Source: an uncultured Anaerolineae bacterium
Lineage (GTDB): Bacteria; Chloroflexota; Anaerolineae; Promineifilales; Promineifilaceae
Direction of reading: 5' to 3'
Assembly (NCBI GenBank): GCA_937943625.1
Contig: CALEAD010000008.1
Span: 1 to 64,000 of the forward strand
Length of the DNA stretch: 64,000 nucleotides
Shown: piece after piece, positions 50,932 to 59,568 of the stretch
Layout of the letters: each line of letters begins with the position of its first letter
Numbering within the stretch: position 1 is the stretch's first letter
Notes under the pieces: model-generated
The model's database searches: none
What the model was told of the DNA's origin: nothing
What the model saw: only the letters and a program-made list of their open reading frames with translations
Made by a program: the position numbers and the translations under genes

Positions 50932-52458
50932 ATGAAACGCGAAGACGGATTACTCACCAGACGATTCAACAAACTGCTCATTGCCAATCGTGGCGAAATT
51001 GCCATGCGCATCTTGCGCGCCTGCCACGAGCTTGGCATTAAAACAGTCGCCGTATTTTCCGACGCCGACCGCATGGCCCCCCATGTGCGCTACGCACACG
51101 AGGCTTACCACATTGGCCCTTCCCCCGCGCGCGAAAGCTACCTGGTCGTGGAAAAAATCCTCGATGTGGCGAAAAAGTCTGGCGCAGAGGCCATTCACCC
51201 CGGCTACGGCTTTTTGGCCGAGCGCGCCCACTTTGCCCAGGCATGTGTAGACAACGGCATCGTCTTTGTTGGCCCGCCCGCACGTGCCATTCATGTAATG
51301 GGCGACAAGCAAGAAGCGCGGCAAACAGTTAGAGCGGCCGGCGTGCCGATTGTGCCCGGCACAGAGCCGGGGCTGAATGACGAAGAGATGATTGCCGCCG
51401 CCGCGCAAATGGGCTTCCCCGTGCTGGTCAAAGCCGTGGCTGGTGGTGGCGGCAAGGGGATGCGCCCCGTACACCGCGCTGAAGATTTGCCAGACGCCAT
51501 TGCCGCGGCGCGCCGTGAAGCGATGGCCGCTTTTGGCGATGACGTGGTCTATCTGGAGAAGATGATCACCGAAGCGCGCCACATTGAAATTCAATTACTG
51601 GCCGACAGTCACGGTAACGTCATTTACCTGGGTGAACGCGAATGCTCCTTGCAGCGCCGCCACCAAAAGCTGATTGAAGAAGCGCCTTCGTTTGTGGTGG
51701 ACGCTGACCTGCGTCGCCGCATGGGAGAGGTGGCCGTTGCTGCGGCCAGGGCCGTTAATTATGTCAATGCGGGTACGATTGAGTTTTTGCTTGATAAGGA
51801 TAAAAACTTCTACTTTTTAGAAATGAACACCCGCTTGCAGGTGGAGCATCCGGTGACGGAGCTGGTGACGGGCATTGATATTGTGCAAGAGATGTTGCGC
51901 ATTGCGCGCGGGCGCAAGCTGCGCTTTAGCCAGGAGGATGTGAAGATCAAGGGCTGGGCCATTGAGTGCCGCATTAATGCCGAAGACCCCTACAACAATT
52001 ACCTGCCTTCTACGGGCGTCATTACCACCAGCCGCCTGCCTTCTGGCCCTGGCGTGCGCGTAGATACGGGTGTGTTCCCCGGCTATGAGATTACGCCTTA
52101 CTACGACTCGATGATCAGCAAGCTGATTTGCTATGGCGAGACGCGCGGCGAGGCGGTGCTGCGGATGCGCCGGGCGCTGGAGGAGTATCGTATTATGGGG
52201 GTGAAGACGAATATCCCGTTCCACCAGCACATGGTAGAGAGCCACCGCTTTTTGACGGGACAGTTTGACACCAGCTTTGTGGAGACGCGCTTTAGCATGG
52301 ATGACAGCATCGGCGAGACGCATGAGCTGGAAGCAGCGATTTTGGCGACGCTGGCAGCGCACAGGCAGGGTCAGCAGGCCAGCCAGATTGTGGCCAGAGG
52401 GGCACGGGATACGAGTAATTGGAAGTATTTGAGTCGCTGGGAGCGGCTGCGGCGATGA
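50932..52458 (+). CDS. accC: Biotin carboxylase subunit
   Basis: A 508-residue ATP-grasp enzyme that carboxylates biotin using bicarbonate and ATP. LLIANRGEIAMRILRACHELG opens the domain; AIHPGYGFLAERAHFAQAC, the glycine loop KAVAGGGGKGMRPV, ECSLQRRHQKLIEEAPS, FYFLEMNTRLQVEHPVTEL (metal and catalytic residues) and IECRINAEDP follow. Residues about 1-10 are an extension before the usual FNKLLIANRG start, so ATG 50932 is provisional. It contains no ACGGCCGT palindrome. Middle gene of the carboxylase operon. Confidence 0.95.
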   Translation: MKREDGLLTRRFNKLLIANRGEIAMRILRACHELGIKTVAVFSDADRMAPHVRYAHEAYHIGPSPARESYLVVEKILDVAKKSGAEAIHPGYGFLAERAHFAQACVDNGIVFVGPPARAIHVMGDKQEARQTVRAAGVPIVPGTEPGLNDEEMIAAAAQMGFPVLVKAVAGGGGKGMRPVHRAEDLPDAIAAARREAMAAFGDDVVYLEKMITEARHIEIQLLADSHGNVIYLGERECSLQRRHQKLIEEAPSFVVDADLRRRMGEVAVAAARAVNYVNAGTIEFLLDKDKNFYFLEMNTRLQVEHPVTELVTGIDIVQEMLRIARGRKLRFSQEDVKIKGWAIECRINAEDPYNNYLPSTGVITTSRLPSGPGVRVDTGVFPGYEITPYYDSMISKLICYGETRGEAVLRMRRALEEYRIMGVKTNIPFHQHMVESHRFLTGQFDTSFVETRFSMDDSIGETHELEAAILATLAAHRQGQQASQIVARGARDTSNWKYLSRWERLRR

Positions 52459-52516
52459 GCTATGAAGTGTGAAAGGTTCTTAGCTAACAGCTAATAGCTC
52501 ACGGAAGAGAGGACGC

Positions 52517-53020
52517 ATGAAGTATTACACCAGCGTAAACAACCAGGAATATGAGATTGAAATTCACCATGAGCGTGAGCTTGTGGTGAATGGCGAACGG
52601 TATGAGATAGATTTTCAGAAGCTGCCTGACGCGGGCCTGGCTTCGCTGCTGTTGCGTAATCGCTCGGTGGAGGCAGTGATTGAGGAGCGGGATGGCTTTT
52701 GGGAGGTGCTGATCCACGGGCAGCTGTATACGGTGCAGGTGCAAGATGAGCGGGCTTATCGGCTGGCGCAGGCGCGCGGTACGGCCGTTGCCGATGGCGC
52801 CGGCGACGTTCATGCCCCCATGCCCGGCATCATCATTGCCGTGTCCGTGAAAGTGGGCGACCACGTTAAGCAGGGAGACAAGGTGGCGATTTTGGAATCC
52901 ATGAAGATGGAGAACGAGCTGCGCGCCCCGCGTGATGGCGTGGTCACACACGTCAACGTGCATCCTGGTTCTAGTGTGGAAAAGAATGCAGTGATTGTGG
53001 TGATTGAGAGCCAGAGTTAG
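52517..53020 (+). CDS. accB: Biotin carboxyl carrier protein
   Basis: A 167-residue carrier. The C-terminal biotinyl domain has VHAPMPGIIIAVSVKVGDHV and AILESMKMENEL, with Lys130 as the biotin site. About 95 residues before it form a beta-rich domain (YEIEIHHERELVVNGERYEI, GFWEVLIHGQLYTV), as in acyl-CoA carboxylase alpha chains, here encoded separately from the carboxylase. It begins 58 bases after accC with GGAAGAGAGG before the ATG. The three genes would form an acetyl/propionyl-CoA carboxylase. Confidence 0.93.
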   Translation: MKYYTSVNNQEYEIEIHHERELVVNGERYEIDFQKLPDAGLASLLLRNRSVEAVIEERDGFWEVLIHGQLYTVQVQDERAYRLAQARGTAVADGAGDVHAPMPGIIIAVSVKVGDHVKQGDKVAILESMKMENELRAPRDGVVTHVNVHPGSSVEKNAVIVVIESQS

Positions 53021-53069
53021 CGACGGTGGAAACGGCCGTTTGCGCCGTTTTTACAAAGCTCTGGGAAGG

Positions 53070-53150
53070 TTTGTTGCTTGGTTAGTTGGATGGGGTTGGT
53101 TTCCAACCAACTATCCAACCAACAAACTATCTAACCAACCAACAGCTGCG
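53070..53150. repeat. R5 element
   Basis: TTGCTTGGTTAGTTGG and GGTTGGTTTCCAACCAACTA, then TCCAACCAACAAACTATCTA and ACCAACCAACA. The two halves are complementary and can form a long hairpin in the leader of the CYTH gene. A shorter relative (GTTAGCTGGTTGGTTAGCGG ... CCAACCAGCCAATCAGCTAA) lies just after that gene at 53797-53865. Confidence 0.6.
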
Positions 53151-53172
53151 CTTTAACCTGTGCCAGGTGACG

Positions 53173-53805
53173 ATGAACCAACATTTGGAAGTAGAGGTAA
53201 AATTCTTGCTGCCGGAGCTAACGGCCGTGCGCGCTCAATTACTGGCTTTGGGGGCAACCGTGGTGTGGCCGCGCCTGTTCGAGCGCAACCTATGCCTGGA
53301 CACGCCAGACGAGGCGTTGCGCGCGCGCGATGAGCTGCTGCGATTGCGTCAGGACACGGCCGTTACCCTCACCTACAAAGGGCGTTCGTTAGAGCGAGAG
53401 CAGGGCAGCCAGGCCAAAGTGCGCGAAGAGCTGGAAGTGACGGTGAGCGATTGGCAAACGGCCGTTGCCATCTTCCAGCGGCTTGGATTTGTGCCCACCC
53501 AGGTGTACGAAAAGTATCGTGAAACCCTGTGCCTGGAGACGCCGCTGGGCGTGGTCACAGCTACGCTTGACGAACTGCCCTACGGTAACTTTGTAGAGCT
53601 GGAAGGAGAAGAGCGCGCACTGCGCGAAATAGCCGCGCTGCTCAACCTTCCCTGGCAAAACCGCCTGGTTACCAACTACCTGGCGCTGATGAGCGCCCTG
53701 CAAGCAAAGCACAATCTGCCCTTCAGAGACCTGACCTTTGCCAACTTTGCCGGGCTTACCATTTCTGTGCAAGATGTGTTGGCGGAAGCTGAATACGTTG
53801 GTTAG
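53173..53805 (+). CDS. CYTH-domain protein (class IV adenylate cyclase / triphosphatase type)
   Basis: A 210-residue protein. Start ATG 53173 is chosen because the EVEVKF (ExExK) signature of CYTH enzymes then lies at residue 5; upstream residues are repeat-encoded. Further tunnel residues are seen in ELLRLRQD, VTLTYKGRS, REELEVTV, KYRETLCL and TATLDELPYGNFVELEG. Family members hydrolyse triphosphates (thiamine-PPP, PPPi) or make cAMP; which one applies here cannot be told. It is followed by the GyrA C-terminal-like gene after 65 bases. Confidence 0.87.
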   Translation: MNQHLEVEVKFLLPELTAVRAQLLALGATVVWPRLFERNLCLDTPDEALRARDELLRLRQDTAVTLTYKGRSLEREQGSQAKVREELEVTVSDWQTAVAIFQRLGFVPTQVYEKYRETLCLETPLGVVTATLDELPYGNFVELEGEERALREIAALLNLPWQNRLVTNYLALMSALQAKHNLPFRDLTFANFAGLTISVQDVLAEAEYVG

Positions 53806-53870
53806 CTGGTTGGTTAGCGGTTGGCAGAAGCCAACCAGCCAATCAGCTAATCCGCTTACGACAAACAACT

Positions 53871-54923
53871 ATGGAACGACCAGACCTGCGTAACCTGCCT
53901 GAAGAGGTACAGGCATACATTGCCTATTTAGAAGAAGCACTATTGCGGCTGCAAAATAAGCTGGCCGCGGTTGCGCTTGCCACTGCGCCGGAGCCAGAAA
54001 CGGCCAAACCCGAACTGAGCGAACCGCCAACCACCATCCAGGTGATCAGCATTAGCGCCAACGGTCTGGCCAAACGCACACCCCGCCACCTATACGGCCG
54101 TCAACGGCGCGGCGGCATGGGTGTATTTGACATTGACCTGCCCGATGGCGACGCCCCGGCTCACCTGGCAATCGCCGACGTAGCCGCCCACCTGCTGCTC
54201 ATCACCAACCAGGGGCGCGCCTTTCGCCTGCCCGTAACGGCCATTCGCGAAACGGCCGTGCGCGACCGCGGCAGCGACATCCTCAGCCCCCTATTCATGC
54301 GCCCCAACGAACGTTTGGCCGCTGTACTGCCCGCCGATAGCGGCAGCCAGCTCGCCCTCGCCAGCCGCAAAGGATGGGTGCGTCTCATTCCTCAGGTACG
54401 GCTAGGCAGCAGCCTCATCCCTGGCCTCAGCTTCTTTGACACGGCCCACTGGGGCCAAATTGCTGCTGCCTGCTGGGTGGAGAATGACGCCGATCTCTTC
54501 ATCGCCACGCGCCAGGGACAGGCCATCCGCTTTGCCGCGCGGCTGATTCACAAAAATGGCAACCTGGGCATTCGCCTGGATGGGGAGGATGAGGTGGTGG
54601 CCGTCACGGCCGTTAGCGAACAGAGCCAGGTCTTCTTGTTGACCAACGACGGCAAAGGGGCGCTGCGCCCAATGGACAGCTTCCGCAGCAACAAAACCCT
54701 GGGCGCTGGTGGCAAAGCCGTCTTCAAGACAGAGGGGCTGGTAACGGCCGTTGCCGTACAGCCCCAGGACGATCTCTTTCTTATCTCGCAGAGCAGCAAA
54801 ATCATCCGCTTCTCCGCCGCAGACGTGCCGCCCAAAAGTGGCCCCGTTCAGGGCGTCAACTGCATGGCGCTACGCAACGACACGGTCAGGGCAGCGGCCG
54901 TTGCCTACTTACGTGAAATGTAA
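53871..54923 (+). CDS. Free-standing GyrA/ParC C-terminal domain-like protein
   Basis: A 350-residue protein with no topoisomerase breakage domain. After a short helical N-terminus (LPEEVQAYIAYLEEALLRLQ) it has the six-bladed beta-pinwheel of the GyrA C-terminal domain: blades with LLLITNQGRAFRLPV, LALASRKGWVRLIP, LFIATRQGQAIRFA, VFLLTNDGKGALRP and LFLISQSSKIIRFSA. A GyrA-box-like QRRGGMG (78-84) sits in blade 1. In gyrase this domain wraps DNA. Stand-alone versions have no settled role. Four palindrome copies encode TAV or YGR here. Confidence 0.88.
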   Translation: MERPDLRNLPEEVQAYIAYLEEALLRLQNKLAAVALATAPEPETAKPELSEPPTTIQVISISANGLAKRTPRHLYGRQRRGGMGVFDIDLPDGDAPAHLAIADVAAHLLLITNQGRAFRLPVTAIRETAVRDRGSDILSPLFMRPNERLAAVLPADSGSQLALASRKGWVRLIPQVRLGSSLIPGLSFFDTAHWGQIAAACWVENDADLFIATRQGQAIRFAARLIHKNGNLGIRLDGEDEVVAVTAVSEQSQVFLLTNDGKGALRPMDSFRSNKTLGAGGKAVFKTEGLVTAVAVQPQDDLFLISQSSKIIRFSAADVPPKSGPVQGVNCMALRNDTVRAAAVAYLREM

Positions 54924-54979
54924 AACGTGGTAAACTTTTCTTCACATTTCACCCGTTACCCTTACCCGGCGAGGTTTTA

Positions 54980-56200
54980 ATGTTAGACAAAGCCAACCAA
55001 CTTAAAAACGAACTCATCCGCTTGCGGCGCGACATGCACCAGCACCCAGAGCTAGGCTTTCGCGAATTCCGCACCGCCGCCCTGGTGGCTGATACCTTGC
55101 GCGAAATCGGCCTGCACCCCCGCACCGGCGTGGGGCGCACCGGCGTGGTGGCCGAATTTGGGGCTGAAAGTGGCCCTGTTATTGCCATCCGTGCTGACAT
55201 GGATGCCCTCCCCATTCACGACGCCAAAGACGTGCCGTACAAATCGCAGCACGAAGGCGTCATGCATGCCTGCGGCCACGACGCACACACCGCCATCTTG
55301 CTGGGCGCGGCACACCTGCTGAAACAAAGCCTGACCACAGAAACGTGGCACGGCCGCGTGCGCCTGCTTTTCCAGCCCTCCGAAGAAGCGTTTGACGAAA
55401 ACGGCATCAGTGGCGCCACGGCCATGATCGAGGATGGCGCACTCGATGGCGTAGACGCGGTAATTGCCCTGCACGTCTGGTCTGATCAGCCCGCCGGCCA
55501 GGTGATGATGCAAGATGGCTACGTGCTAGCGGCCGTGGATCAATTTCACGCCTGGATTTATGGGGATGGTGGGCATGGCGCTTATCCCCACACCGGTAGC
55601 GACCCGCTCTTCATGCTCGCGCCTATCCTCAGCGCCATCTATGCCGTGCCCTCGCGCCGCATCAACCCGCTGCACGCGGCCGTGCTCAGCCTGGGGCAGA
55701 TCAGCGGCGGCAGCGCCCCTAACGTCATCCCACACGAGGTGTACCTGCAAGGAACCATTCGCTCCTTCACCAGCGAAGTACGCCAGCAAATTTGGACAGA
55801 ATTGGAAAAGGCGCTGCGTCTGGCAGAAGGGCTGGGCGGCTCTTACAAGCTCAATATCATTCCCGGCTATCCACCGCTTTGCAACGACCCCGGGGTAAAC
55901 GGCTGGGTGCGGCAAGTAGCGCAAGATATGTTGGGAGAAACGGCCGTGCGCAACGTGGAGTTTGGCATGGGTGCAGAGGATTTCGCCTACATGACACAAA
56001 AAGTGCCAGGGGCCATGTTCATGCTCGGTGCAGCCACCAACGATGGCACCGTGCGCCACCACCACACAGAAATTTTCGACATAGACGAAAACGTGCTGCC
56101 CATTGGTGCGGCCCTGTTGGCCGAGACCGCGCACCGCTTTGTCACCGGCTATCAAACCGTGTCAGTTGCCTGGCCGCGCGGTTTTGTTACTGATAAATAG
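54980..56200 (+). CDS. M20-family amidohydrolase (hippurate/N-acyl-amino-acid hydrolase-like)
   Basis: A 406-residue metallopeptidase. Motifs: RRDMHQHPELGFREF, AIRADMDALPI, HACGHDAHTAILLGAA (metal and catalytic residues), QPSEEAFDENGISGATAMI and the C-terminal GMGAEDFAYM and HHHTEIFDIDE. This is the amidohydrolase subfamily that removes acyl groups from amino acids or related amides (HipO, IAA-amino acid hydrolase). GAGG precedes the ATG by five bases. Separate from, but co-oriented with, the GyrA-like gene. Confidence 0.93.
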   Translation: MLDKANQLKNELIRLRRDMHQHPELGFREFRTAALVADTLREIGLHPRTGVGRTGVVAEFGAESGPVIAIRADMDALPIHDAKDVPYKSQHEGVMHACGHDAHTAILLGAAHLLKQSLTTETWHGRVRLLFQPSEEAFDENGISGATAMIEDGALDGVDAVIALHVWSDQPAGQVMMQDGYVLAAVDQFHAWIYGDGGHGAYPHTGSDPLFMLAPILSAIYAVPSRRINPLHAAVLSLGQISGGSAPNVIPHEVYLQGTIRSFTSEVRQQIWTELEKALRLAEGLGGSYKLNIIPGYPPLCNDPGVNGWVRQVAQDMLGETAVRNVEFGMGAEDFAYMTQKVPGAMFMLGAATNDGTVRHHHTEIFDIDENVLPIGAALLAETAHRFVTGYQTVSVAWPRGFVTDK

Positions 56201-56248
56201 GATAAAAGTAAGCTGATGCACAAAGGGGGTGTAAGCTGCGCCAATCAA

Positions 56249-56257
56249 TGCTATACT
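56249..56257 (+). promoter_or_regulatory. Extended -10 promoter of the V4R gene
   Basis: TGC followed by TATACT, with a weak -35. The leader to the ATG at 56423 would be about 160 nt and contains short inverted repeats but no R-family repeat. Confidence 0.4.
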
Positions 56258-56422
56258 AATGCGTGTTTTGGCCATCTGGCATGCCCAGGCAGTACAACAG
56301 TAAAACACAACAAAATCTGCGCATCACAAGCCTAAGAAGTCGCTATTTTTCGCAGATCCCAGATGCTATACCGGATGCCGGCAAGCTGGTACACGTAAGT
56401 GCGTGTGCAGTTGGAGGTAAGT

Positions 56423-57055
56423 ATGAGTTCAGCCCATAACTTTGATGAATTGTTTTATCCAAATCGCTGGGGCCGCATTATTTTAACTTCCGCCGAAGAA
56501 ATTGTGGGGGAAAAGGGCATGGCCGCCCTGCTCAATATGGCCGGCCTCTCTAAATACATTGGCAACTACCCCCCGGACAATATGAAAAAGGAGTTCTCTT
56601 TCAGCGACGTGGGCAAACTACAACAGGCGTTCTGGGACATGTATGGACCACGCGGTGCGCGCGTTTTTGCTACACGTGCGGGCGAACAATCGTTTAATGA
56701 CGGCCTGAAGAGCTTTGGCTCTATTGCCAAAGCGGCACAAGCCTCGATGAAAATAGGCTCCCTGGAAAAGCGCATGAGCGTTGGCCTGGGCATCTTTGCC
56801 AAGTTTTTCAATACCGTCAGTGACCAGAAAGTGCACGTGACGGAGGATGAGCAGAACTGGTATTGGCACATTGAGGTGTGCCCTATGTGCGCCGGTCGCA
56901 CTTCGGATAGGCCTGTCTGTCATCTGGCGGCGGGCGTGCTGCAAGCGGCCTATGCCTGGGCCAGCGGTGGGCAGCGCATTCGCGTTACGCCTACGGAGTG
57001 CATTGCCATGGGCGCGCCCGAAGGGATCGTGGCCATGGAAAAGCCAACCGAATAA
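56423..57055 (+). CDS. V4R (4-vinyl reductase)-like small-molecule-binding protein
   Basis: A 210-residue soluble protein. Start ATG 56423 is five bases after GGAGG. The C-terminal 80 residues match the V4R pattern: WYWHIEVCPMCAGR, SDRPVCHLAAGVLQAAYAWA and VTPTECIAMGAP, with four Cys that can bind metal. The N-terminal half (ILTSAEEIVGEKGMAALLNM, FSDVGKLQQAFWDMYG) is the helical part of the heme-NO-binding/V4R fold. Such proteins sense hydrocarbons or lipids, or serve in bacteriochlorophyll synthesis; no bch genes are here. Monocistronic. Confidence 0.75.
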   Translation: MSSAHNFDELFYPNRWGRIILTSAEEIVGEKGMAALLNMAGLSKYIGNYPPDNMKKEFSFSDVGKLQQAFWDMYGPRGARVFATRAGEQSFNDGLKSFGSIAKAAQASMKIGSLEKRMSVGLGIFAKFFNTVSDQKVHVTEDEQNWYWHIEVCPMCAGRTSDRPVCHLAAGVLQAAYAWASGGQRIRVTPTECIAMGAPEGIVAMEKPTE

Positions 57056-57073
57056 GTAGATGGTGTTGGCAAA

Positions 57074-57104
57074 AGGCCCGGCAGGTTGCAGTCGGGCTTT
57101 TTTT
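57074..57104 (+). terminator. Terminator of the V4R gene
   Basis: GCCCG / CGGGC stem with a 12-base loop followed by seven T residues, 20 bases after the stop codon. Confidence 0.85.
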
Positions 57105-57117
57105 GTTTACTGAGAAG

Positions 57118-57325
57118 ATTTGTGCGTAGCGCGCACTACCATACATGAAAACGTCACGCAGGTTATCAAACCTGCACGTACTAGGTCAAGTTTGTAGTAA
57201 CCGCTTTAACGGGTAACGGACTAAAACCATTACTACAAACCCCAAAAAGTTAGTTTATTGAGATACCTGGCTACATTTTCGGAGGGGCATGGTCGGCCGT
57301 CGGCGGTCGGTAGTCATTTTCAAGG
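57118..57325 (+). repeat. R1 block, R2-core hairpin and R1 leader in tandem
   Basis: 57118-57175 has the TGCGTAGCGCGCACTACC, CATGAAAACGTCACGCAGG part of R1 and a hairpin GCAGGTT/AACCTGC. 57189-57239 is the R2 core (GTTTGTAGTAACCGCTTTAA ... CATTACTACAAAC), near-palindromic. 57286-57325 is the R1 end with GTCGGCGGTCGGTAGTCATT and TTCAAGGGAG, the ribosome binding site of the prenyltransferase gene. Confidence 0.7.
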
Positions 57326-57334
57326 GAGCTTTGT

Positions 57335-58216
57335 GTGTTTGCAGGTTTGCTAAAAACGATGCGCCCACGGCAGTGGCCAAAGAATGGGTTTGTCTTTGTT
57401 GCCCTCTTTTTCGATGGCAAGCTGACGCATTGGCCAAGTTTGTTCAATACGCTGTTTGCGTTTCTTTTGCTCTGCCTGATGTCTGGTGCGGTGTACATCA
57501 TGAATGACCTGGTAGACATGGAGAGTGACCGCCAGCACCCGAAGAAGCGCCAACGGCCGTTGCCCTCTGGCCAGCTTTCTCCGCTTGTGGCGATTGTTGC
57601 TGCCGCCATCTTTGCCCTGGGCAGTCTGGCAGCCAGCCTGTTGTTGGGTTGGCCATTTTCGCTTATTCTGCTCATTTACCTGCTTTCGCAAATTGCCTAT
57701 ACCTTTTACCTGAAGCATGTGGTGCTGATAGACGTGTCCGTTGTGGCGGTGGGGTTTGTGCTGCGCATTGCCGCCGGTGTGGCCGTGATTGAGGTAGAGC
57801 GGTTCTCCCCTTGGTTGTATATTTTTGGGGGATTTCTGGCGCTGTTTATGGCGTTGGGCAAGCGACGGCAGGAGCTGGTGCTGTTGGGGGCTGGGGCGGG
57901 CAATCACCGCGCCATTCTCGCAGAGTATAGCCTGGAGCTAATAGACCGCCTGCTTGGCATTGTCACTACCAGCGCTGTGGTATCCTACAGCCTCTATACC
58001 TTTCTCGCCGAAGGGTTGCCGCAAAATCACGTGATGATGTTGACCATCCCCTTTGTGCTGTATGGCATTTTTCGCTATCTATACCTGATCCACATTCGCG
58101 GGGAGGGGGGTGCTCCAGAGGAGATTTTGTTGCGTGACCGCCCGGTGCAGGTGACATTGTTGCTGTATGCGGCGGTGGTGTTCGTGGCGCTTTACCTGCT
58201 GCCACGTCTGGAGTAG
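57335..58216 (+). CDS. UbiA-family prenyltransferase, decaprenyl-phosphate phosphoribosyltransferase type
   Basis: A 293-residue polytopic enzyme with about eight helices. GTG start after AAGGGAG. LLKTMRPRQWPKN opens the protein as in DPPR synthases (Rv3806c type). The first Asp-rich motif is NDLVDMESDRQHPKKRQRPL, which binds Mg-diphosphate, and the second is near YTFYLKHVVLIDV. It would transfer 5-phosphoribose from PRPP to polyprenyl phosphate. No DprE1/E2 epimerase genes are next to it. Three bases separate it from mevalonate kinase, so the two are co-transcribed. Confidence 0.87.
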   Translation: MFAGLLKTMRPRQWPKNGFVFVALFFDGKLTHWPSLFNTLFAFLLLCLMSGAVYIMNDLVDMESDRQHPKKRQRPLPSGQLSPLVAIVAAAIFALGSLAASLLLGWPFSLILLIYLLSQIAYTFYLKHVVLIDVSVVAVGFVLRIAAGVAVIEVERFSPWLYIFGGFLALFMALGKRRQELVLLGAGAGNHRAILAEYSLELIDRLLGIVTTSAVVSYSLYTFLAEGLPQNHVMMLTIPFVLYGIFRYLYLIHIRGEGGAPEEILLRDRPVQVTLLLYAAVVFVALYLLPRLE

Positions 58217-58219
58217 CCT

Positions 58220-59170
58220 ATGGCCATTGTGACCGCAACTGCTTGTGGCAAAATCATTTTGTTTGGCGAACACGCCGTCGTTTACGGCCGTCCTGCCATT
58301 GCCGCTCCTCTTACCCTGCTGCGTGCCCAGGCTGTGGTGCAGGCCAGCACCGTGGCCGGCGTGTGTTTGTTGGCGCCCGACCTGGGTGTTCACACTACCC
58401 TGGATGCCGCAGACGCCGATGACCCCCTGGCGGCCGTGCTGCGCCACTTTGCCCAGGCGGCCAAATTGGCACAGTGGCCCGACCTCACCGTTACCGTGCA
58501 TAGCGACATTCCCGTTGCCAGTGGCCTGGGCAGCGGCGCAGCCATTACCACCGCCATGCTGCGCGCCCTGGCTGCCTATTTTGCCTTGCCTCACCTGGCT
58601 AACCCGCCCCAGCTTTCTGCCCTTACCTATGAGGTAGAAAAGCTCTATCACGGTACACCCAGCGGCATAGACAATACGGTCATTGCCTATGAGCAGCCTG
58701 TCTACTTTATGCGTCAGCAGCCGCAAAACCAGATAGAGCCGTTTCGTCCGGCTGTGCCCATAGACCTGCTGGTGGCCGATACCGGCATTCGCAGCAGCAC
58801 CAAGGTGGTGGTGGAAGATGTGCGGCGGCGCTGGCAGGCTGACCCAATTCGCTTTGAGCAAATTTTCACCGCTTGTGGCGATATTGTTGCCGCGGCGCGG
58901 CAGGCTATTGAACAGGGAAACCTGGCAGAGTTGGGGCAGCTAATGACCTATAACCATGAGTGGCTGCAAGAAATGAGCGTATCTGGCCCGGAGCTAGACG
59001 TGCTGGTGCAGGCGGCGCTGGAAGCAGGGGCGCTGGGGGCCAAGCTTAGTGGCGCCGGGCGCGGCGGGAATATGATTGCCCTGGTGACGCGGGAAACGGC
59101 CGTTGCTGTACAAATGGCGCTGCAACAGGCTGGTGCCCACCGCGTGCTGCTGACGCGCATTGAGCCATAG
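58220..59170 (+). CDS. mvk: Mevalonate kinase
   Basis: A 316-residue GHMP kinase. CGKIILFGEHAVVYGRPAIA is the mevalonate kinase N-terminal signature (substrate Lys and Glu-His), VASGLGSGAAITTAML is the ATP loop, GTPSGIDNTVIAYE holds the catalytic Asp, and GAKLSGAGRGGNMIAL is the C-terminal GHMP motif. It phosphorylates mevalonate for isoprenoid synthesis. Its presence means the organism uses a mevalonate-type route at least in part, which is a minority trait in bacteria. No other pathway gene is in the window. Convergent with rpmB. Confidence 0.93.
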   Translation: MAIVTATACGKIILFGEHAVVYGRPAIAAPLTLLRAQAVVQASTVAGVCLLAPDLGVHTTLDAADADDPLAAVLRHFAQAAKLAQWPDLTVTVHSDIPVASGLGSGAAITTAMLRALAAYFALPHLANPPQLSALTYEVEKLYHGTPSGIDNTVIAYEQPVYFMRQQPQNQIEPFRPAVPIDLLVADTGIRSSTKVVVEDVRRRWQADPIRFEQIFTACGDIVAAARQAIEQGNLAELGQLMTYNHEWLQEMSVSGPELDVLVQAALEAGALGAKLSGAGRGGNMIALVTRETAVAVQMALQQAGAHRVLLTRIEP

Positions 59171-59209
59171 GGTGGACGGCCGGCTGGTGAGGGGCATGGC
59201 TAAGCCAAC

Positions 59210-59237
59210 AAAAAAGGCCAGCCAGGCGGCTGACCTT
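59210..59237 (-). terminator. Terminator of rpmB (mvk converges)
   Basis: On the minus strand AAGGTCAGCC / GGCTGGCCTT with a short loop and TTTTTTG after it. It lies between the convergent mvk and rpmB genes. Confidence 0.85.
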
Positions 59238-59270
59238 ACGACACCCAGGTGGGTACGTTACCACAACTCG

Positions 59271-59450
59271 CTAACTTTTCACCGTCGTTTTCAGGCAGCG
59301 CGTGCAGACGTACTTCCGCATTTTACGGCCGTCTTCAAAAAAGGTCGCCCGCTGAATATTCGGCCGAAAGAGACGCTTCGTCTTCCTCTGAGAGAAGCTA
59401 ACATTTTGGCCGGACTTTGGCCCCTTGCCACAAATTTCGCATTTAGCCAT
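59271..59450 (-). CDS. rpmB: Ribosomal protein bL28
   Basis: A 59-residue protein starting at ATG 59450, five bases after AAGGTG. Sequence features: [50 protein letters not shown]. Cys4, Cys7, Cys49 and Cys52 make the zinc-binding C+ form of L28. It is a component of the 50S subunit. The gene is divergent from asp23-fakA-degV-recG, the same neighbourhood seen in Bacillus (rpmB, yloU, yloV, recG). A leader hairpin (AAAAGCGA / TCGCTTTT, 59473-59502) followed by T residues lies between promoter and start and may control it. Confidence 0.95.
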   Translation of the reverse strand: MAKCEICGKGPKSGQNVSFSQRKTKRLFRPNIQRATFFEDGRKMRKYVCTRCLKTTVKS

Positions 59451-59523
59451 AATTTCACCTTACCCTGACAAATTAAAAGCGACCACGCAATGGCCGCTCG
59501 CTTTTTCCGTATGAGCGGATAAG

Positions 59524-59551
59524 ATTATAGCAAGGAACTGATTTTGCGCAA
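59524..59551 (-). promoter_or_regulatory. Promoter of rpmB
   Basis: TTGCGC (59551-59546), 16-nt spacer, TATAAT (59529-59524) preceded by TTGC. Predicted start near 59517 with a 65-70 nt leader. Confidence 0.7.
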
Positions 59552-59568
59552 ACCACCATAAATAGCGG

